Positions 1-6,679 are shown, counted from the stretch's first letter. The stretch: DNA of 10,164 bases from Syntrophomonadaceae bacterium (GCA_007122565.1 SKTJ01000121.1:1-10164), one strand, 5' to 3'. Numbers and translations are program-made. Notes: generated by a model from the letters alone, not told the origin.

Positions 1-8
1 CCACGCAC
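1..8 (-). CDS. Possible start of a further minus-strand gene (only about 8 bases visible)
   Basis: Directly after the DUF951 stop codon the minus strand reads TAGGAGAATAGTGCGTGG, that is, a Shine-Dalgarno-like GGAG followed four bases later by GTG CGT. This could be the start of the next gene of the operon running off the left edge, coding for M-R-G or similar. In related Firmicutes DUF951 genes sit near ychF and rpsF, so either is conceivable. Only two codons and a bit are visible, so the product cannot be named. Confidence 0.3.
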
Positions 9-15
9 TATTCTC

Positions 16-216
16 CTACCGCTCTCCATTTGTCCCATCGCCCTGGGGTAAAATCTCTCTGACCCGGCGCTCAAAACGATGCCGGGGTAAAAGAACGCTG
101 TGACCGCATTTCAAACATTTAATACGAAAATCCATACCCATGCGGATAATGCGCCATGCATCACCCCCGCAAGGATGGCTTTTTTTCATCCTCACGATCT
201 GCCCGATAGCGTACAT
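16..216 (-). CDS. DUF951 family small protein (YyzM-like)
   Basis: This 66-residue protein has the full DUF951 pattern: a G-x-I-V-R-x-K-K-x-H-P-C-G segment (residues 5-17), W21, a G-M-D-F-R-x-K-C-x-x-C-G-H segment (27-39), then L-P-R and a basic F-E-R-R-V tail. C34 and C37 with C16 could bind a metal, which is inference. The biochemical function of the family is unknown. B. subtilis yyzM lies in the same origin-proximal neighbourhood as yyaC and spo0J, so its presence here is conserved synteny. The ATG is preceded by GGGGAG eight bases upstream. It begins 38 bases after the adk stop and is probably co-transcribed with adk. The tail after residue 55 (glycine-rich, charged) looks poorly conserved. 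Confidence 0.85.
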   Translation of the reverse strand: MYAIGQIVRMKKSHPCGGDAWRIIRMGMDFRIKCLKCGHSVLLPRHRFERRVREILPQGDGTNGER

Positions 217-254
217 TTAATTGTCTCCCCAGAACAAGTATCCCTTCATCGCCT

Positions 255-908
255 TTAACCTTTACCTTCCTTAAGATGTGTGGCTATATCCTCAAACACC
301 TCATCGATGGGACGCGCACCGTCAACAGCATGGTAAAGGTTTTTCCTTTGATAATACTCAATTAAGGGGAGTGTCTGCTTACCATAAACCTCAAGCCGCT
401 CCTTCACGGTATCAACAGTATCGTCACTGCGCTGATAGAGTTCACCACTGCAATGATCGCAGATGTTGCGCACCCGTGGGGGATTGAATTTCATATGGTA
501 CGTTGATCCACAGCTACGACAAACCCGTCTTCCAGTGAGGCGATCAAGCAGTTCGTCCGGGGAGACATCAACATTTATTACAGCATCTATATTTAAATGC
601 AAATCCTTAAGCACATTCTCCAGTGCCTCAGCCTGCTCTACAGTACGGGGGAAGCCATCGAGCAGCACACCAGCCACGCAATCAGGTTTAGCCAGTCTTT
701 CTTTCATGATGTTAATAATAACTTCGTCAGGCACCAATGCGCCCCGATCCATGTATTCCTTAGCTTCTTTCCCTAACGGCGTCTCTTCTTTTACTGCACC
801 ACGTAGTATATCGCCGGTAGAGATATGCAACAGGTTAAATTCCTTAGTCACTCTCTCCGCCTGCGTTCCCTTGCCTGCCCCCGGGGGGCCCATTAATACA
901 ACTAACAT
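255..908 (-). CDS. adk: Adenylate kinase, zinc-type long LID form
   Basis: Cytosolic adenylate kinase, which interconverts ATP + AMP and 2 ADP. The 217 residues are the normal length of the long bacterial form. Visible are the P-loop G-P-P-G-A-G-K-G-T (residues 7-15), the AMP-site segment S-T-G-D (30-33), D-G-F-P-R-T (84-89), the L-T-G-R-R start of the LID (124-128), and R-S-D-D (160-163). The LID carries four cysteines, C130-x2-C133 and C150-x2-C153, the structural zinc site usual in Gram-positive enzymes. A very strong ribosome site (AAGGAGGT) lies eight bases before the ATG. The place is odd: in most Firmicutes adk lies between secY and map in the ribosomal-protein operon. Here it is next to DUF951 and divergent from yyaC, so it is either relocated or a second copy. 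All catalytic motifs are intact, so it should be active. Confidence 0.95.
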   Translation of the reverse strand: MLVVLMGPPGAGKGTQAERVTKEFNLLHISTGDILRGAVKEETPLGKEAKEYMDRGALVPDEVIINIMKERLAKPDCVAGVLLDGFPRTVEQAEALENVLKDLHLNIDAVINVDVSPDELLDRLTGRRVCRSCGSTYHMKFNPPRVRNICDHCSGELYQRSDDTVDTVKERLEVYGKQTLPLIEYYQRKNLYHAVDGARPIDEVFEDIATHLKEGKG

Positions 909-980
909 TTAAGAATACCTCCTTGATAGCTCCGCATAATTACAATACACATAATTTTGACTACAATGTGAAATACTTAA

Positions 981-1084
981 CCATATAAAATGGAGACCCT
1001 GCGGGCGTAATCCCCAAGGGAGGAGACACCCTGCAATGGTGCAGCTCAATGGGTTAATAATCGAAAAAGAGAGGTTCTGGCCAC
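981..1084 (+). promoter_or_regulatory. Leader of yyaC with short inverted and direct repeats
   Basis: The bases before yyaC contain several small self-complementary units: CCAT-ATAAA-ATGG (982-994), TCCC-CAA-GGGA in the middle, and CTGCA-ATGG-TGCAG near 1031-1044. There is also a near direct repeat GGAGACCCTGC / GGAGACACCCTGC. A ribosome site AGAGAGGT (1068-1075) lies about ten bases before the TTG start. A TTGACT at about 959 is a -35-like hexamer, but no well-spaced -10 partner is convincing. A sporulation sigma factor is expected for yyaC from B. subtilis, but I cannot assign its promoter. I do not recognise a known riboswitch. Confidence 0.3.
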
Positions 1085-1693
1085 TTGACTGCTACCAACA
1101 TCCCCGCTTCCTCTGACGTTTTTACCGTCAATCCAAGTATTCCGGGGGCTTTTATAACCTTTGTTCGTCAACTCGGAGAACTGCTCCATGATCTTGAACA
1201 CCATTTTCCTCCTTTAGTAATCCTCTGTATCGGCAGCGACCGCTCCACCGGAGATGCCCTGGGACCCTTGGTCGGCAGTATGATAGCAGCTATGAACTTG
1301 AAAAATGTGGTTATCTACGGCACATTGGAGACTCCAGTACATGCCCTCAACCTTGTAAAAACATGCACGACAATCACTGCCTCTCATAAAAACGCCGCAA
1401 TTTTGGCTGTGGATTCATCCCTGGGCGCCAAAAAGAACGTTGGTTGCATGCAGCTGGGAATGGGTAGCCTTCACCCCGGTGCCGGAGTGCATAAAAATCT
1501 GCCTCCTGTTGGAGATATTTTTATTACTGGAATTGTCAACATGGGGGGCTTTATGGAACTCATGGTGCTGCAGAGTACCAGACTAGGCATTGTTTTTCCC
1601 CTGGCCCGTTTTATCAGCAGAGGAATAATGCGGACGCTTTCCCTTGCTGGATATAGTAATGACAACTCTTTGTCGGATGTACAGCAGTTTTAA
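1085..1693 (+). CDS. yyaC: Spore protein YyaC, germination-protease-like fold (DUF1256)
   Basis: The 202-residue protein matches the sporulation-specific YyaC family, which belongs to the GPR/hydrogenase-maturation-protease fold. Signature segments are C-I-G-S-D-R-S-T-G-D-x-L-G-P-L-V-G (residues 48-64), Y-G-T-L-x-x-P-V-H-A (78-87), A-V-D-S-S-L-G (108-114), the P-G-A-G-V-x-K-x-L-P-x-V-G-D segment (131-144), T-G-I-V-N (148-152) and L-Q-S-T-R-L (162-167). The family is found in endospore formers and is expressed during sporulation in B. subtilis; its substrate is not known. The start is a TTG with AGAGAGGT upstream; no in-frame ATG lies before the conserved core. It is the only plus-strand gene of the window and is divergent from adk. 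yyaC near parB is conserved synteny with Bacillus. It is strong evidence that the organism sporulates or descends from a sporulator. Confidence 0.92.
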   Translation: MTATNIPASSDVFTVNPSIPGAFITFVRQLGELLHDLEHHFPPLVILCIGSDRSTGDALGPLVGSMIAAMNLKNVVIYGTLETPVHALNLVKTCTTITASHKNAAILAVDSSLGAKKNVGCMQLGMGSLHPGAGVHKNLPPVGDIFITGIVNMGGFMELMVLQSTRLGIVFPLARFISRGIMRTLSLAGYSNDNSLSDVQQF

Positions 1694-2061
1694 TCTCCCT
1701 TTTTTGTTCAACAGGAATAATTTTGCCTTTTTCACCTCCAATACAAAAATTCCACGCAAACTCATAATAACCTATTCTGAAATAAAATTCTACTTTTTTT
1801 CGTACCGGCATACAGGGTGCCCTCGTGTTACGCTGGTGGACAGGGCAACCGCTTTTGCCTCTGAACCGTTCATAAGGTGTCAACCCCACGGGCGGGCACG
1901 GAGATCCGCCCCTTATACCCATAAAAAATACAATATCCCGTTTTAGCGGGTGGACAGGGTCGTCCGTCCTCGCTTTGGACGGGGTTTACATTTTTGCTTC
2001 GGCTCTTTTTGCTAAAGATTGTTCTTTACTGTCTTCTTCCTATCATCTTTTTGCCCTGAGC
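1694..2061. other. Intergenic region between yyaC and bactofilin, several hairpins, no gene seen
   Basis: No credible gene is present: open frames here lack ribosome sites and known motifs. The region holds a hairpin with a GGTGCCCT / AGGGCAACC stem (about 1817-1849), a GC-rich hairpin GGGCGG / CCGCCC (1890-1895 with 1906-1911), and a CCGTCC / GGACGG hairpin (1964-1982). The 11-base word GGTGGACAGGG occurs twice (1835-1845 and 1949-1959). The GC-rich hairpin resembles short dispersed palindromes common in clostridial intergenic regions, which I say from memory. The two flanking genes converge here. Confidence 0.6.
1964..1995 (+). terminator. Possible terminator of yyaC
   Basis: A 6-base stem CCGTCC (1964-1969) / GGACGG (1977-1982) with a 7-base loop is followed on the plus strand by GGTTTACATTTTTG, a partial T tract. 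It lies about 270 bases after the yyaC stop, which is far, so it may instead be a dispersed hairpin. No better terminator is visible for the convergent genes. Confidence 0.3.
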
Positions 2062-2478
2062 TTATTTTTGCCGTTGGTCCTGACCTTTTTTGCCGGCTGC
2101 TCCCACATTTTTTTCAGTTGACAGCCGTTTGTCTTCTTTTACACTCATTTTACAATTGCCAGTCAAGGTCGCCCCGTCTTCTACAGAAAGTAAGCCTACT
2201 TTCGCATCGCCAATAAGTACTCCTGTGGCACGGATATCCAGCTTGCCCTCTGCGTTTATATTTCCTTCCATTCGCCCAGCCAAAATCACATTGCTGCAAT
2301 TTATACCGGCCTGCACCAAAGCCTCTTCCCCAATAATTACATTCTGTGCAGTAATATCTCCATGGAAGCTGCCATCTATGCGAATACTGCCTTTCGACTT
2401 CAGATTACCGTTCATGACTGTTTCTTTTCCAATCAACGTATCAATTTTATGCTCTGATATCTTCTGTTTGCCAAACAA
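2062..2478 (-). CDS. Bactofilin (DUF583 polymer-forming cytoskeletal protein)
   Basis: The 138-residue protein is a bactofilin, which self-assembles into filaments through a right-handed beta-helix and usually sits under the membrane to scaffold cell-wall enzymes. The core (about residues 12-115) shows the expected short-period repeat of glycine plus hydrophobic residues, for example G-S-I-R-I-D-G-S-F-H-G-D-I (30-42), V-I-I-G-E-E-A (47-53), G-R-M-E-G-N-I (67-73) and G-V-L-I-G-D (86-91). The C-terminal tail (116-138) is lysine/glutamine-rich and probably disordered. The start is TTG, with AAAGGTGG six bases upstream. This ribosome site lies just after the stop of the M23 gene, 14 bases before the start, so the two are translated from one message. 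The family often pairs with an M23 peptidase in shape control, which supports the assignment. Confidence 0.93.
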   Translation of the reverse strand: MFGKQKISEHKIDTLIGKETVMNGNLKSKGSIRIDGSFHGDITAQNVIIGEEALVQAGINCSNVILAGRMEGNINAEGKLDIRATGVLIGDAKVGLLSVEDGATLTGNCKMSVKEDKRLSTEKNVGAAGKKGQDQRQK

Positions 2479-2492
2479 TAGTTTCCACCTTT

Positions 2493-3410
2493 CTAGGGCA
2501 AATAACCCCGTGGATCTGCCGCAACACCATTCACGAAGACCGTATAGTGAAGATGAGGGCCTGTGCTCATACCTGTATTACCTACATAACCAATAAGTTG
2601 TCCCTTAACTACTTGGTCATTACCGCTTACCGCAAAGCCGGAGAGATGTCCGTAAAGAGTTTGGTAGTCATAACCATGGTCAATTACAATTAAGTTTCCA
2701 AGGCCACTCTGATATGTACTCCGAACCACCCTGCCGTCAGCAGTTGCATAAATGGGAGTGCCCCGCGGTGCGGCGATATCGATGCCGTCGTGAAATTGCG
2801 GCCTTCCCGTGAACGGAGAGCGGCGGGGCCCGAATTCAGAGGAAACCCTCCCACGGGTAGGCCAGATGGAAGGGGTGGAAGCCAGTTCCCGCTTGTGTTC
2901 CAGAACCTCTTCTTTTAACTGCACCATTTCCTCAGTACTCTGAGGGATTATTTCCTGTAGCAGGGAAATATTATTAACTGTCCGATCTACTACCAGGTTG
3001 CCCCCACGCCCCGGTAAAACCCGTAACTGGCTCTCATCGATGAAAGCGGCCAACTGGATTGAATCCTCCTCACCTGTGATGTCGGAAGGAAGATCCACCA
3101 ACCTGCGCACCTCATCTCCCATTTGCCCCACTTGCTCAACCTGAAGCATTAAATCTTCCGTAACACTGGCTAATAAGTCAAGCTGTTCGTTGAGGATACG
3201 GTTTTCATCCTGCATTTGTAGCGCCATGCCAGTTTCATCCTGAAGCTTTATGTAAGACTGAAACACAATAAATGCAACCAGTAAAGAAACAACTACCAGC
3301 ACACTGGCAAGCTGCAAAACAAAAAGGGGAACACGAATATTTAGCACTGCATCCTCTGTGTGAGGGATCACTAGTACCGTAAAATGGCGCCCCTTGTTTT
3401 TCATACTCAA
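2493..3410 (-). CDS. Membrane-anchored M23 (LytM-type) peptidoglycan endopeptidase
   Basis: Zinc metallopeptidase expected to cut peptide cross-bridges of the cell wall outside the membrane. I place the start at the TTG at 3410 (305 residues), because AAGGAG lies ten bases upstream. An upstream in-frame ATG at 3440 has no ribosome site, and the ATG at 3404 is a further option. Order, in the 305-residue numbering: short basic N terminus, one membrane helix (about 30-53), a probable coiled coil (about 57-105 and 155-177), then the M23 domain (about 185-305). Catalytic pieces are complete: F-H-D-G-I-D (H207, D211), Y-G-H (H255) and the H-L-H motif (H286, H288). There is no cleavable signal, so it is a type II anchored enzyme. 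It is followed by bactofilin, which may position it. Family members act in elongation, division or sporulation; which one cannot be told here. Confidence 0.92.
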   Translation of the reverse strand: MSMKNKGRHFTVLVIPHTEDAVLNIRVPLFVLQLASVLVVVSLLVAFIVFQSYIKLQDETGMALQMQDENRILNEQLDLLASVTEDLMLQVEQVGQMGDEVRRLVDLPSDITGEEDSIQLAAFIDESQLRVLPGRGGNLVVDRTVNNISLLQEIIPQSTEEMVQLKEEVLEHKRELASTPSIWPTRGRVSSEFGPRRSPFTGRPQFHDGIDIAAPRGTPIYATADGRVVRSTYQSGLGNLIVIDHGYDYQTLYGHLSGFAVSGNDQVVKGQLIGYVGNTGMSTGPHLHYTVFVNGVAADPRGYLP

Positions 3411-3507
3411 AACAATATCACTCCTTGCAGGTATAGACATAAAATGATAAGTTCAATAGTATTTCTCCAAGAATTAGAAAATTCCTTCTTTATATAATAA
3501 AAATACT

Positions 3508-3657
3508 GTAACTGCTTAGTAATAAAGTGAAACGGGTGCAGGATACCTGTGAGTAACCGCAGTCTCAAAAAAATAATAATGTTGCCTTTGCCTGAACGGT
3601 TACTCACAGGTAATCCTGAACCCCTTTGTGCTATTTTAAAGAGTGCTGCATTGTTAC
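3508..3657. mobile_element. Foldback MITE-like element, copy 1 (150 bases), with perfect 8-base target duplication
   Basis: The element starts GTAACTGCTTAG and ends CTGCATTGTTAC, so its ends are imperfect inverted repeats beginning GTAAC. It is flanked by the identical 8-base word AAAATACT at 3500-3507 and 3658-3665, a target-site duplication. Inside, CAGGATACCTGTGAGTAACC (from about 3539) is complementary to GGTTACTCACAGGTAATCCTG (to about 3619) with one bulged base, so the DNA can fold into a long hairpin. It encodes no transposase. Two further complete copies are at 6196 and 6809. It sits between DUF554 and the M23 gene, and its right end contributes the last base of the final DUF554 sense codon and the whole stop codon. 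The GTAA ends and 8-base duplication resemble IS66-family elements; mobilisation by such a transposase is inference. Confidence 0.88.
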
Positions 3658-4337
3658 AAAATACTAAGCAAAACAACTATGGGAATTGCCAGTAACAGGT
3701 TTGCCACAGATATACGTGTTACCCTTAAAACATTCAAGCCAATGGCCAGAATTAATAAGCCCCCCACAGCCGTAATCTCCCCTGTCACCTCTGGCGTAAG
3801 GAATGGGGCCAATTTGAGGGCAAAAAGAACGATGCCCCCTTGGTAAATTAACACGGGAATCGCAGCGAGGCTGATACCCCACCCCATAGCAGCGGCAAAC
3901 GGTATGGCCGCCGTCCCGTCCAGCAATGCTTTTGTAAATAGAATATTATGGGTACCGTAAAGACCACTTTCCAGGGAGCCCATAATAGCCATCGGCCCGA
4001 TCCCGTATATAAGCGTGGCAAAAATCAATCCCTTACCCAACCTTCCTCCATCTTTCAGTTGGCCATCCATCTTTTTTTCCCAGGAATTTAACAGACGTTG
4101 GAGGCCAAGCAATTCTCCTGCCACGCCTCCAAGCACCAACGAAAGAATTAGCAAAAGCTTATTCGTACCCTGCATGGCCATTTCCAGACCGATAAGTATG
4201 GTAACAAGGCCGAGTGCCTGCATGGTTATTTTCTGTAAGTTTGGCGTAAAACGGCTGCCCAGCAGCATACCTAATAAACCTCCGGCAAAAATCGCCATGG
4301 CGTTTGCCAACACACCAAAATAGTTGGCCAGGCTCAT
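3654..4337 (-). CDS. DUF554 family polytopic membrane protein (YdfK/YqgA-like)
   Basis: The 227-residue protein is very hydrophobic, with about seven membrane helices (approximately 8-27, 40-55, 60-78, 104-121, 140-175 as one or two, 190-206, 210-226). It has the DUF554 core: Y-G-I-G-P-M-A-I-M-G-S (residues 111-121) followed by K-A-L-L-D-G (136-141) and an A-A-x-G-W-G-I segment. The function of the family is unknown; a transport role is only a guess. I chose the ATG at 4337 because AAAGGA lies eight bases upstream; a GTG two codons earlier is too close to that site. DUF554 genes next to parB recur in clostridia. The C terminus has been altered by mobile-element copy 1: the final Leu codon uses two bases of the target duplication plus one of the element, and the TAA stop is wholly in the element. 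Without the insertion the frame would end Phe-Ile-Ile, two residues longer. Confidence 0.9.
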   Translation of the reverse strand: MSLANYFGVLANAMAIFAGGLLGMLLGSRFTPNLQKITMQALGLVTILIGLEMAMQGTNKLLLILSLVLGGVAGELLGLQRLLNSWEKKMDGQLKDGGRLGKGLIFATLIYGIGPMAIMGSLESGLYGTHNILFTKALLDGTAAIPFAAAMGWGISLAAIPVLIYQGGIVLFALKLAPFLTPEVTGEITAVGGLLILAIGLNVLRVTRISVANLLLAIPIVVLLSIL

Positions 4338-4376
4338 GAGCACAATCCTTTAGCGCCGGAGCGAATAATTGACGGC

Positions 4377-4404
4377 CTAAAATGTTTCACGTGAAACATT
4401 TTAG
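4377..4404. promoter_or_regulatory. parS: parS centromere site 1 (28-base perfect palindrome)
   Basis: The 16-base sequence TGTTTCACGTGAAACA (4383-4398) is the exact consensus parS bound by ParB. Here the symmetry extends to 28 bases, with CTAAAA on the left and TTTTAG on the right. It lies 12 bases after the parB stop and ahead of DUF554. ParB loads here as a CTP-dependent clamp and spreads, which helps origin segregation and SMC loading. The long palindrome could also form a hairpin in the transcript and reduce read-through from parB into DUF554, which is inference. Confidence 0.97.
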
Positions 4405-4416
4405 CGGGAATCACCT

Positions 4417-5292
4417 TCATCCCTTTTCCTCCTGTAATAGCAATGCAGCAAGTCGCTCCAAATCTTCATCATTATAGTAGTATAATTCTACTTTGCCTTC
4501 CTGCCCGCTCCTTTTTATTAAAACCTTCGTTCCATAATGTTTTCGAATCTTCTCTTCCAGTTCTCCCAGAAGCAATTCCCCAATTCCCTGGTCTCCTTTA
4601 GCTTCCACGGTTGCCTTTCTTTTTTTCTTATATGATCGCAGAAGCATTTCCACCTGTCGGGCATTGAGTTGTCTGGTCACAACCTGTGAGGCTACTTCCC
4701 GTTGCCGCGCCCCATCGGCTAACGCCAGCAAGGGCCTCGCCTGACCCGCTGTCAGGACACCTTCTTCTATATAATTTTGCACCAAAGGGTCCAAAGACAG
4801 TAAACGAATACTGTTTGCTATGGAAGAACGGCTTTTACCCAGCCTTAAGGCCAGCTCTTCCTGGGTAATACCGTATTCCTGCAGCAGCATCCGGCAAGCG
4901 TTAGCTTCTTCAATCGGGTTAAGATCCTCCCGTTGCAGATTTTCAATAAGAGCGATCGCCATCACCTGATCAGCCGGGAAATCCTTCACTATTGCGGGAA
5001 TAGTTTTAAGACCCGCCATGCCGGCGGCCCTTAATCTCCTTTCGCCGGCTATAAGGATATAACTATCACCTCTTTTTTGCACAATTACAGGTTGAATCAC
5101 CCCGTAATTTACTATTGTTTCCGCCATTTCTCTTAATTTATCTTCGTCAAATTCTTTGCGCGGCTGGTTTGGATTAGCCTTGATCATTTTCAGAGACAAC
5201 TCCACTACCCCTGTCCCCGCTTCCGGGGGAGCAAGGCCTTCGCCTTCGGGAAATATTGCACCTAATCCTTTCCCCAACCCTCGTTTATTCAT
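4417..5292 (-). CDS. parB: Chromosome partitioning protein ParB (Spo0J)
   Basis: CTP-dependent clamp that binds parS, spreads on DNA, recruits SMC and stimulates the Soj ATPase. The 291 residues are typical. The N terminus M-N-K-R-G-L-G-K-G-L-G-A carries the arginine/lysine motif that contacts Soj. The CTP-binding domain shows N-Q-P-R (42-45), A-G-E-R-R-L-R-A (82-89) and E-N-L-Q-R-E (117-122). The parS-reading helix-turn-helix is at about 143-167, and the C-terminal dimer domain at about 240-291. At the four positions that separate ParB from Noc (known from published work) it has R (in G-K-S-R), S (A-N-S), S (L-L-S) and G (T-A-G), the ParB type. Its ATG overlaps the soj stop by four bases (ATGA), with GGGAGGTG eight bases upstream, so translation is probably coupled. 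A parS site lies just downstream. Confidence 0.97.
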   Translation of the reverse strand: MNKRGLGKGLGAIFPEGEGLAPPEAGTGVVELSLKMIKANPNQPRKEFDEDKLREMAETIVNYGVIQPVIVQKRGDSYILIAGERRLRAAGMAGLKTIPAIVKDFPADQVMAIALIENLQREDLNPIEEANACRMLLQEYGITQEELALRLGKSRSSIANSIRLLSLDPLVQNYIEEGVLTAGQARPLLALADGARQREVASQVVTRQLNARQVEMLLRSYKKKRKATVEAKGDQGIGELLLGELEEKIRKHYGTKVLIKRSGQEGKVELYYYNDEDLERLAALLLQEEKG

Positions 5293-6047
5293 CTTTCCAG
5301 CACCTCCCTGGCCAACTGTTCATAAACATCAGCTCCCTTACTGCGGGGGTCATATTCCAGGATCGTTTCGCCGTGGCTGGGGGCTTCACTCAGCCTCACA
5401 TTCCTTGGTATCACAGCAGAAAATACCTTCCCGCCAAAATGCTTTTCCACTTCAGCTGCAACCTGTACGGAAAGGTTTGTCCGCACATCAAACATGGTTA
5501 AAAGAACCCCTCCTACCTTTAACCGGGGGTTCAAGTATTTCTTCACCAGTTCTATGGTCTTTACCAACTGTTCTAAACCCTCCAGAGCATAATACTCACA
5601 TTGAATGGGAATGAGGACTGCATCTGCAGCCGTTAACGCATTGACCGTAATCAGGCTAAGTGAAGGGGGACAATCAATAATCACATAGTCATATTTTTTA
5701 CGCACCGGCTCGAGCAGCCGTTTTAAGCGATGCTCCCGGGAGATTGTGGATACCAGTTCTATCTCAGCTCCGGCCAGCTTAATCGTAGCGGGAATGATAT
5801 GCAGGTTTTCCTGCCTTGTAGAATAGATGACTTTTTCCACCGGCAATTCATCAATCAAGGCGTCATAAATACATCTCTTAATTTTTTGTTTATCTATTCC
5901 CACCCCGCTGGTGGCATTTCCCTGTGGATCACTGTCTAAAAGCAATACTTTTTTTTGAAATGAAGCCAGGTAAGCGCTCAGGTTTACAGCAGTTGTCGTC
6001 TTGCCCACCCCGCCCTTTTGATTTGTTACAGCAATCACTCCGTGCAA
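5289..6047 (-). CDS. soj: Chromosome partitioning ATPase Soj (ParA)
   Basis: ParA/MinD-family ATPase that binds DNA in its ATP dimer form and works with ParB in origin segregation; in B. subtilis it also controls DnaA. The deviant Walker A K-G-G-V-G-K-T-T is complete (residues 11-18 here), followed by L-L-L-D-S-D-P-Q-G-N-A-T-S (Walker A-prime), D-C-P-P-S (Walker B) and the I-P-R-N-V-R-L-S-E-A-P-S-H-G segment typical of Soj. I place the start at the TTG at 6047 (252 residues). GAGGTG lies six bases upstream, and the N terminus then lines up with B. subtilis Soj without extra residues. A GTG at 6056 overlaps that ribosome site and is less likely. It forms an operon with parB. Unlike in Bacillus, the gap to noc is about 1 kb and full of repeats. 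Confidence 0.97.
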   Translation of the reverse strand: MHGVIAVTNQKGGVGKTTTAVNLSAYLASFQKKVLLLDSDPQGNATSGVGIDKQKIKRCIYDALIDELPVEKVIYSTRQENLHIIPATIKLAGAEIELVSTISREHRLKRLLEPVRKKYDYVIIDCPPSLSLITVNALTAADAVLIPIQCEYYALEGLEQLVKTIELVKKYLNPRLKVGGVLLTMFDVRTNLSVQVAAEVEKHFGGKVFSAVIPRNVRLSEAPSHGETILEYDPRSKGADVYEQLAREVLER

Positions 6048-6060
6048 ATTGTTCACCTCA

Positions 6061-6075
6061 TTACAACTAATGTAA
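6061..6075. promoter_or_regulatory. Small inverted repeat just upstream of soj
   Basis: TTACA and TGTAA arms flank a 5-base centre (6061-6075), ending a few bases before the soj ribosome site. The position would suit an operator or a message structure affecting soj translation. It is short and AT-rich, so chance is a real alternative. I found no convincing promoter hexamers between here and 6195. Confidence 0.2.
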
Positions 6076-6195
6076 ATACTCCGGTATTCAGAAAGCCTAT
6101 AGTCAGAATTCAGAATAACCTAATGAAATGGTGTGTTCCCGGCAAGCTATCTTATTCCAGCAAGGGAGGATCACTTACGAAACATTAATGTATTT

Positions 6196-6433
6196 GTGAC
6201 TACTCAGGTATAATTTGTAGCGGGATTCAGGATACCTGTTCGAAACCGCAGTCTCAAGTTAAAGATACAGGGGTTGCCTTTGCCGACCCGGCTCACATGC
6301 TTTTGCTCGCTGCGCTCAAACACGTAGCATGTGGAAACCCCGGTCCGACAAAGCCTTTTTATCGAGCCTGAACGGTTACTCACAAATAATCCTGAACCCC
6401 TTTGTGCTATTTTCAAGAGTGCTGAGTTGTTAC
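6196..6433. mobile_element. Foldback MITE-like element, copy 2 (238 bases, longest), with perfect 8-base target duplication
   Basis: The element runs from GTGACTACTCAGG to CTGAGTTGTTAC and is flanked by the identical word ATGTATTT at 6188-6195 and 6434-6441. The terminal inverted repeats differ by few bases (one G for A in GTAAC). Its outer parts match copies 1 and 3. The interior adds about 90 bases with a nested stem, CACATGCT (6294-6301) pairing with AGCATGTG (6326-6333), extended outward by GCCTTTGCCGACCCGG-type arms. It thus appears to be the most complete form, from which copies 1 and 3 differ by different internal losses. No open frame in it resembles a transposase. It separates soj from the second parS and noc. 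Confidence 0.9.
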
Positions 6434-6441
6434 ATGTATTT

Positions 6442-6679
6442 AACCATTTTCCGTAATCGTTCAATTACAGTTTCTTTCTCGCATAATAATCTAAAATATG
6501 GAAGGGGTTTAAATGCATGCTCTGCGATAAGGAATTTGTAAAAGCTTCTGGTAAAATATTCGTGGAAAGATTTACTTTTCCTGCTCTCATTTTTCATCCT
6601 TTACAAGTTTTACATAAGAAACAAGAAGCAGGATACAAGAGACAAGAGGAATGACAGGGATACTGCTGACAGCCTAAAA
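6442..6679. other. Intergenic stretch between element copies, pyrimidine/purine-biased repeats, no gene seen
   Basis: No gene is supported. The part at 6614-6648 is purine-rich on the plus strand and made of degenerate 7-8 base units (ACAAGAA, ACAAGAG type). The 15-base word AAGAAACAAGAAGCA here (6616-6630) recurs exactly at 8186-8200 in the noc-rsmG gap, so both gaps hold related dispersed sequence. The rest is AT-rich without recognisable sites. Confidence 0.5.

Noticed and set aside
463..912. Long plus-strand open frame opposite adk
   Set aside because: It is the antisense shadow of adk, whose minus-strand product has all adenylate kinase motifs; the plus-strand translation is serine-rich and lacks a ribosome site.
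5156..5614. Plus-strand open frame across the soj-parB junction
   Set aside because: It is antisense to two well-supported genes and is proline/serine-rich like other shadows.
5744..5752. DnaA-box-like TTGTGGATA-type words in soj and elsewhere
   Set aside because: They are single, inexact and inside genes; there is no cluster and no AT-rich unwinding region, so no origin is claimed in this window.
6172..6187. A degenerate third parS in front of element copy 2 (ends in GAAACA)
   Set aside because: Only the right half resembles parS (about six of eight bases); the left half does not match.
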